A stretch of 64,000 bases of DNA. Source: Ignavibacteria bacterium. Its GTDB lineage: Bacteria; Bacteroidota; Ignavibacteria; Tepidaquicellales; Tepidaquicellaceae. The number at the start of each line of letters is the position of its first letter. Position 1 is the stretch's first letter. Shown in pieces: positions 38,693 through 46,474 of this stretch. Both the position numbers and the translations under genes were made by a program. Location of the stretch: assembly GCA_016709315.1 (NCBI GenBank), contig JADJMZ010000005.1, positions 124,001 to 188,000 on the forward strand. Reading direction: 5' to 3'. The notes below the pieces were generated by a model that saw only the letters and a list, made by a program, of their open reading frames with translations, had not been told where the DNA came from and made no database searches.

Positions 38693-38738
38693 GTGAGACC
38701 GGGTGGTATCGAACCACCGACCCTCTGCTTAAAAGGCA
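38693..38738 (-). repeat. Right att copy within tRNA-Lys
   Basis: The integrase-proximal copy of the 46-bp direct repeat, identical to 30146-30191 and lying inside the intact tRNA-Lys gene. Confidence 0.92.
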
Positions 38739-38765
38739 GATGCTCTACCCCTGAGCTACGGTCCC
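38694..38765 (-). tRNA. tRNA-Lys (anticodon UUU)
   Basis: A complete cloverleaf read on the minus strand. The acceptor GGGACCG pairs with CGGTCTC (one G-T), the D arm has GCTC...GAGC, and the anticodon arm is CTGCC-TTTTAA-GCAG with TTT. The T arm has GGTTCGATACC and the discriminator is A; CCA is not encoded. Its 3' half is supplied by the integrated island. Confidence 0.95.
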
Positions 38766-38778
38766 CTGAAAAATATAT

Positions 38779-39180
38779 CTAACTTTTTTCTTTAAACTTA
38801 ATCCTGTTTACTGCTCTCTGAAGCGCAAGCTTAGCGTCATCTTTCTCATCTTCAGTTATCTCTATCATTTTGAGTATTTCTTCTGCTCTTAACTTTGACT
38901 GACGCGCTCTTTCAATATTAACTTCATCTTTAGATTCTATTGATTCTGCAAGAACAATAGCTTTATTGCTTTTAACTTCAAATACACCGCCGCTTGTAGA
39001 AAATTCTATAATTTCAGAATCTTTTTCGATTTTAATTTTGCCTACTGAAAATGTGGATATCAGCGGGGCATGATTTTGTAAAACCTGAAAACTTCCAGAT
39101 GTTCCCGGAATGGAAACAGAATTTACTTCTCCGCTGTACACCATCTTTACAGGACTAACTATTTCTATATTAAAACTCAT
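38779..39180 (-). CDS. atpC: ATP synthase F1 epsilon subunit
   Basis: A 133-residue epsilon subunit with the N-terminal beta-sandwich (MSFNIEIVSPVKMVYSGEVN, LQNHAPLISTFSVGKI) and a C-terminal helical hairpin (about residues 88-130). It regulates and couples the F1 motor. It follows atpD by 19 bp and the other atp genes are not in the window. A split atpDC pair is common in the Bacteroidota/Chlorobiota group. Confidence 0.93.
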   Translation of the reverse strand: MSFNIEIVSPVKMVYSGEVNSVSIPGTSGSFQVLQNHAPLISTFSVGKIKIEKDSEIIEFSTSGGVFEVKSNKAIVLAESIESKDEVNIERARQSKLRAEEILKMIEITEDEKDDAKLALQRAVNRIKFKEKS

Positions 39181-39199
39181 CGGATTATTCTAAAATAAT

Positions 39200-40618
39200 T
39201 TATTCGGATAGTTTCTTAGCTTTTTCAACAGCTTCTTCTATTGTTCCGACAAGATAAAATGCGTTTTCCGGAAGATCATCATATTCGCCGTTGATAATTC
39301 CTTTAAATCCCTTAATTGTATCTTCAAGTTTTACATATTTTCCGGGAAGATTTGTAAACTGTTCTGCAACAAAGAACGGCTGCGAAAGGAACTTCTGAAT
39401 TTTCCTGGCTCTTGCTACAGTTAATTTATCTTCATCTGATAATTCATCAATTCCAAGAATATTAATAATATCCTGCAGATCTTTATATGTCTGAAGAATT
39501 TTCTTTACTCCCTGAGCAACATTATAATGATCTTCACCTACTATCAGAGGATCAAGAATTCTGGAAGTCGAAGTAAGAGGATCAACAGCAGGGTAAATTC
39601 CAAGTTCTGAAATTTTTCTTGAAAGCTCAGTTGTAGCATCAAGGTGTGCAAAAGTCGTTGCCGGAGCCGGGTCTGTATAATCGTCAGCAGGAACATATAT
39701 CGCCTGAATAGAAGTGATCGAGCCTGTTTTGGTAGAGGTTATTCTTTCCTGTAATGCACCCATCTCTGAAGCAAGTGTCGGCTGATATCCTACTGCCGAA
39801 GGCATTCTTCCGAGAAGAGCTGATACTTCCGATCCTGCCTGTGTAAATCTGAAAATATTATCTATAAAAAGAAGAACATCTTTTCCCTGATCTCTGAAAT
39901 ATTCTGCAATTGCAAGTCCTGTCAATCCGACTCTCTGCCTTGCTCCCGGCGGCTCGTTCATCTGTCCGAATACCAAAGCAGTTTTTTCCAGTACGCCTGA
40001 TTCTGTCATTTCCAGATAAAGATCATTTCCTTCTCTTGTTCTTTCTCCTACACCGGCAAATACTGAATATCCGCCGTGATGCTTGGCAATATTGTGAATG
40101 AGCTCCTGAATTATAACTGTCTTTCCTACTCCCGCTCCCCCGAATAATCCGGTCTTTCCTCCTTTTGTGTAAGGCTCGAGAAGATCAATTACCTTTATAC
40201 CTGTTTCAAACATTTCCTTTTTAGTGGAAAGATCTTTGAAATTAGGTGCAGGTCTGTGAATAGGATATTTTAAATCTGAATTAATCGGTCCTTTGCCGTC
40301 TATAGTTCCGCCTGTAACATTAATCAATCTTCCAAGTACAGCTTCACCTACCGGTATAGAAATCGGTACTCCGGTATCAATAGCTTCCATTCCTCTCACA
40401 AGTCCGTCTGTAGAATCCATTGCTACGGTTCTTACTCTCGACTCTCCGAGATGTTGCTGAACCTCAGTTATAAGAACTTCATCTTTACCTTCTGTGCTTT
40501 TCCTCTTAATCTCCACTGCATTATAAATAGATGGTAATGTACCCCCACTGAAATCTATATCAAGCACAGGTCCTATAATTTGTACTATTTTACCTTTGTT
40601 AATTCCGTTTTCTGACAT
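39200..40618 (-). CDS. atpD: ATP synthase F1 beta subunit
   Basis: The 472-residue catalytic beta subunit of F-type ATP synthase. The Walker A motif GGAGVGKT lies at residues 160-167. Other hallmarks are GERTREGNDLY, VFGQMNEPPGARQRVGL, the Walker B region VLLFIDNIFRFTQAGSEVS and DPLTSTSRILDP. The length is normal. It is the first gene of the atpDC pair; the 210 bp upstream hold the glmS terminator and presumably a promoter. Confidence 0.97.
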   Translation of the reverse strand: MSENGINKGKIVQIIGPVLDIDFSGGTLPSIYNAVEIKRKSTEGKDEVLITEVQQHLGESRVRTVAMDSTDGLVRGMEAIDTGVPISIPVGEAVLGRLINVTGGTIDGKGPINSDLKYPIHRPAPNFKDLSTKKEMFETGIKVIDLLEPYTKGGKTGLFGGAGVGKTVIIQELIHNIAKHHGGYSVFAGVGERTREGNDLYLEMTESGVLEKTALVFGQMNEPPGARQRVGLTGLAIAEYFRDQGKDVLLFIDNIFRFTQAGSEVSALLGRMPSAVGYQPTLASEMGALQERITSTKTGSITSIQAIYVPADDYTDPAPATTFAHLDATTELSRKISELGIYPAVDPLTSTSRILDPLIVGEDHYNVAQGVKKILQTYKDLQDIINILGIDELSDEDKLTVARARKIQKFLSQPFFVAEQFTNLPGKYVKLEDTIKGFKGIINGEYDDLPENAFYLVGTIEEAVEKAKKLSE

Positions 40619-40768
40619 TGAAAATTATTATTTATTATTTTTTATATATTTTACAAATATACGGAAAATGGAATTTAGTTCAAATGTTTAATTAAAGACA
40701 CTTGTATTTTTTTTAGTTTTTGTGGCAGTAAACTCTGATTGTAGTATCTTATCATATTCTATTAAACA

Positions 40769-40801
40769 AAAAACCTCCTTAAAATTTTAAAAGGAGGTTT
40801 A
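40769..40801 (-). terminator. Terminator of glmS
   Basis: A stem AAACCTCCTT / AAGGAGGTTT with an A/T loop, followed on the minus strand by a T-run, 28 bp beyond the glmS stop. Confidence 0.85.
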
Positions 40802-40828
40802 TTTTTAAAAAAGTATTCATTTTATAAA

Positions 40829-42667
40829 TTATTCCACAGTAACACTCTTTGCAAGATTTCTTGGCTGATCAACATTGCAGTTTCTTGCAGCGGCAATATA
40901 ATATGATAAGAACTGCAAAGGTATGCTGTTAAGTATTGGAGCAAACAAAGGCACTGAAGCAGGCACTCTTAAGACATAATCAGAATAACCTGATATTTCA
41001 ATATCGTCTTCATTTGCAATTGTTATGATCTTTCCTTTTCTGGCTTTTATTTCCTCAATATTTGAAATTATCTTGTCATAAGTTGAATCTTTTGGAGCAA
41101 TAAACACTACAGGCATATTTTCGTCAATCAATGCAATCGGACCGTGTTTCATCTCAGCAGCCGGATATCCTTCTGCATGAATGTACGAGATCTCCTTTAG
41201 TTTAAGCGCTCCTTCCAGAGCTACAGGAAAATTGAATCCCCTTCCGAGATAAAGAAAATTCTTTGAATCTTTAAACTCTTCCGCTATAAATTTATAATCA
41301 TTTCGTTTGTCAATAATGCTTTTCATTTTTTCGGGAAGAACTTTAAGCTCATCTGCAATTTCCTTCAATTGCTTTCCCGATAATGTACCTTTATTATTTG
41401 CAATCATCAAAGTAATCAATGCAAGCGACATAAGCTGACAAGTAAAAGCTTTTGTAGAAGCGACTCCAATTTCCGGACCTGCATGTATATATGTACCAGC
41501 ATCCACTTCTCTTGCTATTGTGCTGCCTATCACATTGACTATACCGATAGTACTCGCACCAAGTTTCTGCGCTTCTTTCATGTCAGCGCGGGTATCTGCA
41601 GTTGCGCCGCTTTGGCTGATAAGTATAACTACATCATCTTTGTTAATTATCGGATTTCTGTATCTGAACTCCGAAGCGTATTCAACTTCAGTTGGTATTC
41701 TGCAGTATTGCTCAAGCATATATTCACCTACCAAACCTGCATGCCAGGCAGTACCGCACCCGGTAATAATAAATCTCTTTGCATTAAACAATTTATCGGA
41801 AACATTTTCAAGACCTCCGAGCTTTACAACTCCTGTATCAAAATTAATTCTTCCCCTGTATGTATTTTGCAAAGCATCCGGCTGTTCGCAAATCTCCTTC
41901 AGCATAAAATGTTCAAAACCGCTCTTCTCGATTTCTGTAAGATCAAATTCTATTTTCTGCACTTCCCTGAATATATCTTCATCTGAAATAGTTTTGATCT
42001 GAAAACTATCCTTTTTAATTACAGCCATTTCACCGTCTTCAAGATAAATAACATTCTTTGTGTGATTGATTATAGCGGCAGCATCTGAAGATATTATTGT
42101 TTCATTTTTTCCAAGTCCTAACATCAGTGGACTTCCCATCCTGGCAATAATTATTTTATCCGCCTCTTTTTTATTTAATACAGCTATCCCGTAAGTACCT
42201 TCGACTTCAGTCAAAGCTATTCTGACTGCTTTTTCAAAATCATTTTTTATTATGAAATGATATTCAATCAGATTCGCAAGGATCTCGGTATCAGTATCTG
42301 TAAAGAATTTAAATCCTTCGGCTTTAAGTCTTCTTTTTATTGATTTGTAATTTTCGATAATGCCGTTATGAACAATCGCAATATTTCTGTTCATATCAAA
42401 ATGCGGATGTGCGTTATTGTCATTCGGCTCTCCGTGAGTCGCCCATCTTGTATGCCCAATGCCTGTTGTACCTGATAAAAGCTCAAGATCAAATAGTTCC
42501 TCTATGTCCTTAACTTTACCTGCTTTCTTGAAGGAATTAATTTCTCCGTCATCATTAATTACAGCAACACCTGCCGAATCATAACCGCGGTATTCAAGAC
42601 GTTTCAATCCGTCAATTAAAATACTTAAAGAATTTCTTCTTCCTATGTAACCCACTATTCCGCACAT
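40829..42667 (-). CDS. glmS: Glutamine--fructose-6-phosphate aminotransferase (isomerizing)
   Basis: A 612-residue enzyme that makes glucosamine-6-phosphate from fructose-6-phosphate and glutamine, the first step towards UDP-GlcNAc for cell wall and surface glycans. The N-terminal glutaminase domain starts MCGIVGYIG with nucleophile Cys2 and includes GHTRWATHGEPNDNNAHPH. Two SIS domains follow (ISQSGATADTRADMKEA; YLGRGFNFPVALEGALKLKE). The end DQPRNLAKSVTVE is the conserved C-tail. An AGGAG site lies 7 bp before the ATG. The gene stands alone between atpD and a tRNA-Leu gene. Confidence 0.97.
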   Translation of the reverse strand: MCGIVGYIGRRNSLSILIDGLKRLEYRGYDSAGVAVINDDGEINSFKKAGKVKDIEELFDLELLSGTTGIGHTRWATHGEPNDNNAHPHFDMNRNIAIVHNGIIENYKSIKRRLKAEGFKFFTDTDTEILANLIEYHFIIKNDFEKAVRIALTEVEGTYGIAVLNKKEADKIIIARMGSPLMLGLGKNETIISSDAAAIINHTKNVIYLEDGEMAVIKKDSFQIKTISDEDIFREVQKIEFDLTEIEKSGFEHFMLKEICEQPDALQNTYRGRINFDTGVVKLGGLENVSDKLFNAKRFIITGCGTAWHAGLVGEYMLEQYCRIPTEVEYASEFRYRNPIINKDDVVILISQSGATADTRADMKEAQKLGASTIGIVNVIGSTIAREVDAGTYIHAGPEIGVASTKAFTCQLMSLALITLMIANNKGTLSGKQLKEIADELKVLPEKMKSIIDKRNDYKFIAEEFKDSKNFLYLGRGFNFPVALEGALKLKEISYIHAEGYPAAEMKHGPIALIDENMPVVFIAPKDSTYDKIISNIEEIKARKGKIITIANEDDIEISGYSDYVLRVPASVPLFAPILNSIPLQFLSYYIAAARNCNVDQPRNLAKSVTVE

Positions 42668-42737
42668 AGATATTCTCCTTGTTTAATTTTAATAAAAATG
42701 TACATAAAGTGTCATTTGCAAGATATTTAAGTTTATG

Positions 42738-42823
42738 TGCCGAAAAAGGGAGTCGAACCCTTACGGGATTTAAGTCCCGCTGGATTTTGAGTCCAGTGCG
42801 TCTACCAGTTCCGCCATTTCGGC
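42738..42823 (-). tRNA. tRNA-Leu (anticodon CAA)
   Basis: A type II tRNA read on the minus strand: acceptor GCCGAAA pairing with TTTCGGC, a long variable arm (CGGGACTTAAATCCCG), anticodon loop CTCAAAA with CAA, T arm GGGTTCGACTCCC and discriminator A. No CCA is encoded. The 5' end is 2 bp from the stop codon of a GIY-YIG gene, and a partial copy of this tRNA lies on the far side of that gene. Confidence 0.95.
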
Positions 42824-42825
42824 TT

Positions 42826-43059
42826 TTAAATTTTCTTTAGAGCTTGTCTTCCTGAATATGTTTTAAAATATTTTTCTCTCTTCAAAGCCAATTGTCTCGT
42901 TTCATGCTTTTCTTCATAAATTATCTCATACGGAATATATGGTTTCGTTGATTTCACATTACCACCATTATGCTCTTTTAATCTCTTTTCAATATCACAG
43001 CTTTGACCTACATAAGTTCTTTTGTGCTGCCTCGAATACAATATATAAACATAATACAT
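42826..43059 (-). CDS. GIY-YIG nuclease family protein (YhbQ-like)
   Basis: A 77-residue single-domain GIY-YIG protein. The motif appears as YYVYILYS ... TYVGQSCDIEKRLKEHN, with the catalytic Arg in KRLKEHN and the likely metal-binding Glu in LKREKYFK. The ATG at 43059 begins exactly at the domain; an in-frame TTG at 43092 lies within repeat DNA and is not chosen. The ATG is 3 bp from a half copy of tRNA-Leu broken in the anticodon loop, and the stop is 2 bp from the intact tRNA-Leu. This suggests a homing-type insertion into the tRNA gene. No partner gene is present. Confidence 0.85.
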   Translation of the reverse strand: MYYVYILYSRQHKRTYVGQSCDIEKRLKEHNGGNVKSTKPYIPYEIIYEEKHETRQLALKREKYFKTYSGRQALKKI

Positions 43060-43061
43060 AT

Positions 43062-43126
43062 TTGACTCCAGTGCGCTCGCCTTGCTTCGCAACGCGGAGC
43101 AGGTCTACCAGTTCCGCCATTTCGGC
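43062..43126 (-). pseudogene. Partial tRNA-Leu copy (5' half) with a 28-bp insert
   Basis: Read on the minus strand, this repeats the 5' end of the tRNA-Leu at 42738-42823, including 7 bp upstream of the tRNA, up to the anticodon loop (CTGGANTCAAA, one mismatch). It is interrupted at 43076-43103 by 28 GC-rich bases with an imperfect palindrome (GCTCGCC ... GCGGAGC). The 3' half is missing; the GIY-YIG reading frame begins there. Confidence 0.85.
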
Positions 43127-43230
43127 TTTTAAAATTTATAAATCTATGTTTGTAAAACTAAAGGCATAATTTAAGAATCATATTAAGTTTATTCAACTCA
43201 TTTATACATTTTAAATTAAATATAATTCCT

Positions 43231-43524
43231 CATCCGTCCAAAACGTTTTGCAATGAACAAATAACTTTTTAATTTTGCATATAAAAACAATAATATCTAT
43301 GATTTAAAATTTAATCCCTACCAAACTTTCTCATTTAAAGAGTGTGTCTCAAAACAAAATAACCACCCCCTTAATCCCCCTCCTTTGCAAGGAGGGGGAA
43401 GCCCGCTGTAGGCGGGCAGGGGGAGGTCATACAACTTCAATTAACATTACACTAGATTATAATGATGTGGAAACCAATTGAAGAAGTTTGTCACAAAACT
43501 TCCTTTCAACGTTTTGGAAGGATG
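43231..43524. repeat. Inverted-repeat-bounded element with nested GC-rich hairpins
   Basis: CATCCGTCCAAAACGTT (43231-43247) matches AACGTTTTGGAAGGATG (43508-43524) as a 17-bp inverted repeat with one mismatch, enclosing about 260 bp. Inside is a CCCCCTCC / GGAGGGGG hairpin (near 43374-43400) with a second palindrome (AGCCCGCTGTAGGCGGGC) inserted just after it, then AGGGGGAGG. No coding frame is convincing. Together with the tRNA copy this accounts for the 43.1-43.6 kb spacer. Confidence 0.45.
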
Positions 43525-43564
43525 TGTTCTAATTCATATCAGTACAGAAATATTATAAAAAAAA

Positions 43565-43591
43565 ACAGGGCTGGAAAAAATTTCCAGCCCT
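43565..43591 (-). terminator. Terminator of the 43.6-46.0 kb gene
   Basis: A perfect 12-bp stem CAGGGCTGGAAA / TTTCCAGCCCTG with a 3-nt loop and a long T-run on the minus strand. Confidence 0.9.
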
Positions 43592-43636
43592 GAATAATTT
43601 ATTTAATAAGAATTAACTTACTAAAAATTAAAAATA

Positions 43637-45982
43637 TTACTTTGTATTTTTTATGTTAGCTTTATTTATTTCATCAGTTGATCTCTTATCCTGCTCAGGT
43701 AAAGCAATGTATCCGTCAAATGGTCCCGGAACTCTTTCTTTTACCACGAAATCATTTGGGGACGGACAAGGTGAATCTTCGAAATATCCGAATGCAACAT
43801 TGTTGTCTCCGGCAGATAGATCACTACCGTCAACAAATGCATCACAGTTAAGATCTGTCGGGAATCCGCTGATACTTCCTTCTACACCGGATATTGCATC
43901 ATTGTCAACAGATGAACCGTCAGTAGCATCTACAGTACCGTCTTTATTCACATCACCTGTTATAATGCACCAGGTTCCGCCGTTATTCTTTAAGTTATTG
44001 CCGCCATAAACCTGTGTTAATCCGGTTGTGAAATCATATGTGGCAGAATATCCTGTAAATGTAATTGCATTACTCCAGACAGTAACTGAATTCTTGTGAC
44101 TGACTTTTATGTAATATTGTGAAGGAGTATTATCAACTCCGGCAAGACTTAAAGGAACTGATGTTCCGTTAACTGTTACCTGTCTTGAGTCTATTAAACC
44201 GCATGATGTATTGTATAAAGAAACTGTTGCTACATCTCCCGGACAAACTTCAAGACATGCTTTAAGGTTAAGTGTAGCACATTTGTTATTGAGAGTAGCT
44301 GCGTTTGTTCCGAATTCAACTGCTAATTCCGCGCCGCCAACATTAGCAAACATAGGTCCGAATGCTGTCAAAGTCGTTATTCTTTGTCTGTATGCAATAT
44401 ATTGAATATTATTACTCTGAAGACCTATGACATGATCTGCAAGTGTGTTGTTGTTTACAGCAGTTACAAATGAAGCTGTCGTTCCTTTTGAAGCATCGCC
44501 GTACTGATATATTATTCTGGAGTCAGTTGCAGTATTTACTAATTCGATTGAAGCGCCGAAGAATACTACATCAGCACTTGGTCCTCCTACATTGTATGTT
44601 CTAGCTAACCAATAGACATAAAGTCTTGTGCCTCTTACAAGAACTTTTACATAAGAGTCGGGTCCTGCTTCAGTTCTCAGATCAAAATCTTTCCAGAGAG
44701 GATAAAGCTCTACTCCGTGAGTTGCGCTCGGTAATGCTTCAGGACTGAAATCACCTAAATTTGTATTGAAAGTTAAACCTAAAATTCCGTTTGTTGAAAC
44801 AAAAATAGAATCATAATCAACTCCGTTCAGTCTGATTTTATAACCTGCCGGTAATCCGAGATTAGATCCGCCTAATCTCCAGTAACCATCATCGAGTGTT
44901 CCTGTGAAGACAGTACTGTCAAAATATACTCCGTTTTTACAAAGTGTTCTTCCTCCTGTAGTATCTGCAAAGCAGACTTCAGGTTTTGAAGGCGCGCCTG
45001 TTGCAATGGAATTTGCAAAGAAAATTCCGCCTGTTCCTGTTCCGTAATCAGGATTATTAATAATATTAAATGCACTTACTAAAGTGTCATTTAATCTGTT
45101 TCCGTCTGTAGCAGCACCGCAATATACAGAGTCAATATAAGAACCGAGTGTATTTGGCACAAATGTGCTGTCAAATATAACCTGGATCTGTGCACCTGCA
45201 TTTAAAGTTGTAATTGTTTTTGTGCTTGTGTAATTGACCGGTCCCCTAATTTTAAATGTAACAGGAATACTTGTCATATTTGTTGTACCGACATTTTTAA
45301 ATGTAGCTTTGGGAGCGATGGTCGGTCCGTTTACTAAAGTATTACCTACCGGAGAATCAATTGACAATGTGCTTGCATCAATTGTAATAGGCAATATAGC
45401 TTTAGTCTTAATGTTATCAAGGAAAAGATTATTTCCGAAATCGCTGATAGCCGTGAATTTTATCTTATTAGTTCCGACAGGCAAAGCATAAGCTTTTGTA
45501 CCCCATTCTGAAGCTAGTGTAGGAGGTGCTGAAGATGTTGAAGGAAGTCTTGTAGTCATTCCGACTCCTACTGTAGGGCTGCCTTCAAGTGTTACAAGGA
45601 CTGACCAGGTTGTACCGGCGTCAGTTGAAGTAAAAATTCTTAATGTATCTACTTCACCGCCTGTATAAGTCCTGTACGAGTGATCAAATTTCAAAGAGTC
45701 TCCCGCACCACTTGTCAGAAGATTTGGAGTGATCAATGATTGTGTAACATTAGTTGAAGCATTGAAAAAATTAAATTTTGCTGAACCTGTACCGACAGCA
45801 TAACCGCTTGTTCCGGCTAATCTGCTCCAGTACAATGTACTTGTATATTCAAGAGACCAGATACCTGGTGTTACGGGAGGAAATGTAACTAATTCGAAAT
45901 CCTGAGTTGGCTGAGCGACAGCATTCATCTTTAAGCTGAAGATCATTAACAAAGCAGGCAGTAACATGAAAAGTTTTTTCAT
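43637..45982 (-). CDS. Large exported protein with dockerin-like C-terminal module
   Basis: A 781-residue secreted protein: signal peptide (about residues 1-23), an anchor-J-like jelly-roll domain (QDFELVTFPPVTPGIWSLEY ... SLKFDHSYRTYTGGEVDTL), CARDB-like Ig repeats (about 200-310), and a beta-rich middle with paired Cys. From about 620 there is a module ending in two EF-hand/dockerin-like loops (GDVNKDGTVDATD and LNCDAFVDGSDLS). It does not end in a NYPNPFNP-type T9SS domain but in a short charged tail (KRSTDEINKANIKNTK). The same C-terminal module ends the 50.3-52.2 kb protein. The ligand is unknown. The 330 bp upstream hold only A+T-rich promoter-like DNA. Confidence 0.78.
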   Translation of the reverse strand: MKKLFMLLPALLMIFSLKMNAVAQPTQDFELVTFPPVTPGIWSLEYTSTLYWSRLAGTSGYAVGTGSAKFNFFNASTNVTQSLITPNLLTSGAGDSLKFDHSYRTYTGGEVDTLRIFTSTDAGTTWSVLVTLEGSPTVGVGMTTRLPSTSSAPPTLASEWGTKAYALPVGTNKIKFTAISDFGNNLFLDNIKTKAILPITIDASTLSIDSPVGNTLVNGPTIAPKATFKNVGTTNMTSIPVTFKIRGPVNYTSTKTITTLNAGAQIQVIFDSTFVPNTLGSYIDSVYCGAATDGNRLNDTLVSAFNIINNPDYGTGTGGIFFANSIATGAPSKPEVCFADTTGGRTLCKNGVYFDSTVFTGTLDDGYWRLGGSNLGLPAGYKIRLNGVDYDSIFVSTNGILGLTFNTNLGDFSPEALPSATHGVELYPLWKDFDLRTEAGPDSYVKVLVRGTRLYVYWLARTYNVGGPSADVVFFGASIELVNTATDSRIIYQYGDASKGTTASFVTAVNNNTLADHVIGLQSNNIQYIAYRQRITTLTAFGPMFANVGGAELAVEFGTNAATLNNKCATLNLKACLEVCPGDVATVSLYNTSCGLIDSRQVTVNGTSVPLSLAGVDNTPSQYYIKVSHKNSVTVWSNAITFTGYSATYDFTTGLTQVYGGNNLKNNGGTWCIITGDVNKDGTVDATDGSSVDNDAISGVEGSISGFPTDLNCDAFVDGSDLSAGDNNVAFGYFEDSPCPSPNDFVVKERVPGPFDGYIALPEQDKRSTDEINKANIKNTK

Positions 45983-46310
45983 TTTGTTTCCTTTTTGTTT
46001 GATTTTTAAAATATTTTTGATTTGATTTTAATGTTGATCAAAATAAAGTAAATAATTTTATAAATCAATATATGAAATGAAATTTTTATTTTATCATATA
46101 ATGCAGATGTATACAATCGACAGAAAAATCATCTCAGTTTACAGAATCAATATAAACTAATTTTTGTCAGGGCTTCAAAATATTTTTAAAAAATTTCAAT
46201 TGAATTTAAAAGTAAAGTTTTTGCCGGATATGCATTTTATAAAAATATCTTTTCATGAAATTGATTGTAAATAGAAAATGTTTTAACTATTTTTGTAATC
46301 GAAAATCCAA

Positions 46311-46392
46311 GCGCGATTGGCGGAACTGGCAGACGCACTAGACTTAGGATCTAGCGGGGTGACCCGTGGGGGTTCGACTCCCTCATCGCGCA
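46311..46392 (+). tRNA. tRNA-Leu (anticodon UAG)
   Basis: A type II tRNA on the plus strand: acceptor GCGCGAT pairing with ATCGCGC, anticodon loop CTTAGGA with TAG, variable arm GCGGGGTGACCCGT, T arm GGGTTCGACTCCC, discriminator A. CCA is not encoded. It lies 82 bp upstream of clpX. Confidence 0.95.
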
Positions 46393-46474
46393 CTATTTTA
46401 ATAAATCTGTGACAGATAATATTCGAAATGTTTTCATTTAATCTTAAATCAGCTTTCTTAAGACATTTTAAAAA

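Larger units (their letters stand above)
30146..38738. mobile_element. Integrative genomic island in tRNA-Lys (about 8.55 kb)
   Basis: A 46-bp perfect direct repeat (30146-30191 and 38693-38738) corresponds to the 3' part of the tRNA-Lys gene. The complete tRNA is kept at the right end, with a tyrosine recombinase next to it and an orphan 3' fragment at the left end, the usual layout after site-specific integration into a tRNA. Start-to-start distance of the repeats is 8,547 bp. Cargo is a putative regulator, two long T9SS-exported proteins (one split by a stop) and the integrase, all on the minus strand. There are no plasmid, conjugation or phage structural genes, so movement would depend on the integrase plus host or helper functions. 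Confidence 0.88.

Noticed and set aside
41483..42002. Overlapping plus-strand frames of 160-167 codons inside glmS
   Set aside because: They are antisense to a well-conserved enzyme and show no domain or start signal.
42738..42823. Group I intron in tRNA-Leu
   Set aside because: The tRNA at 42738-42823 is continuous and complete; the GIY-YIG gene lies outside it, after a partial copy, and no intron core structure is seen.
43060..43092. TTG start 33 bp upstream for the GIY-YIG protein
   Set aside because: The extra residues are encoded by the partial tRNA copy and its GC-rich insert; the ATG at 43059 begins exactly at the conserved domain.
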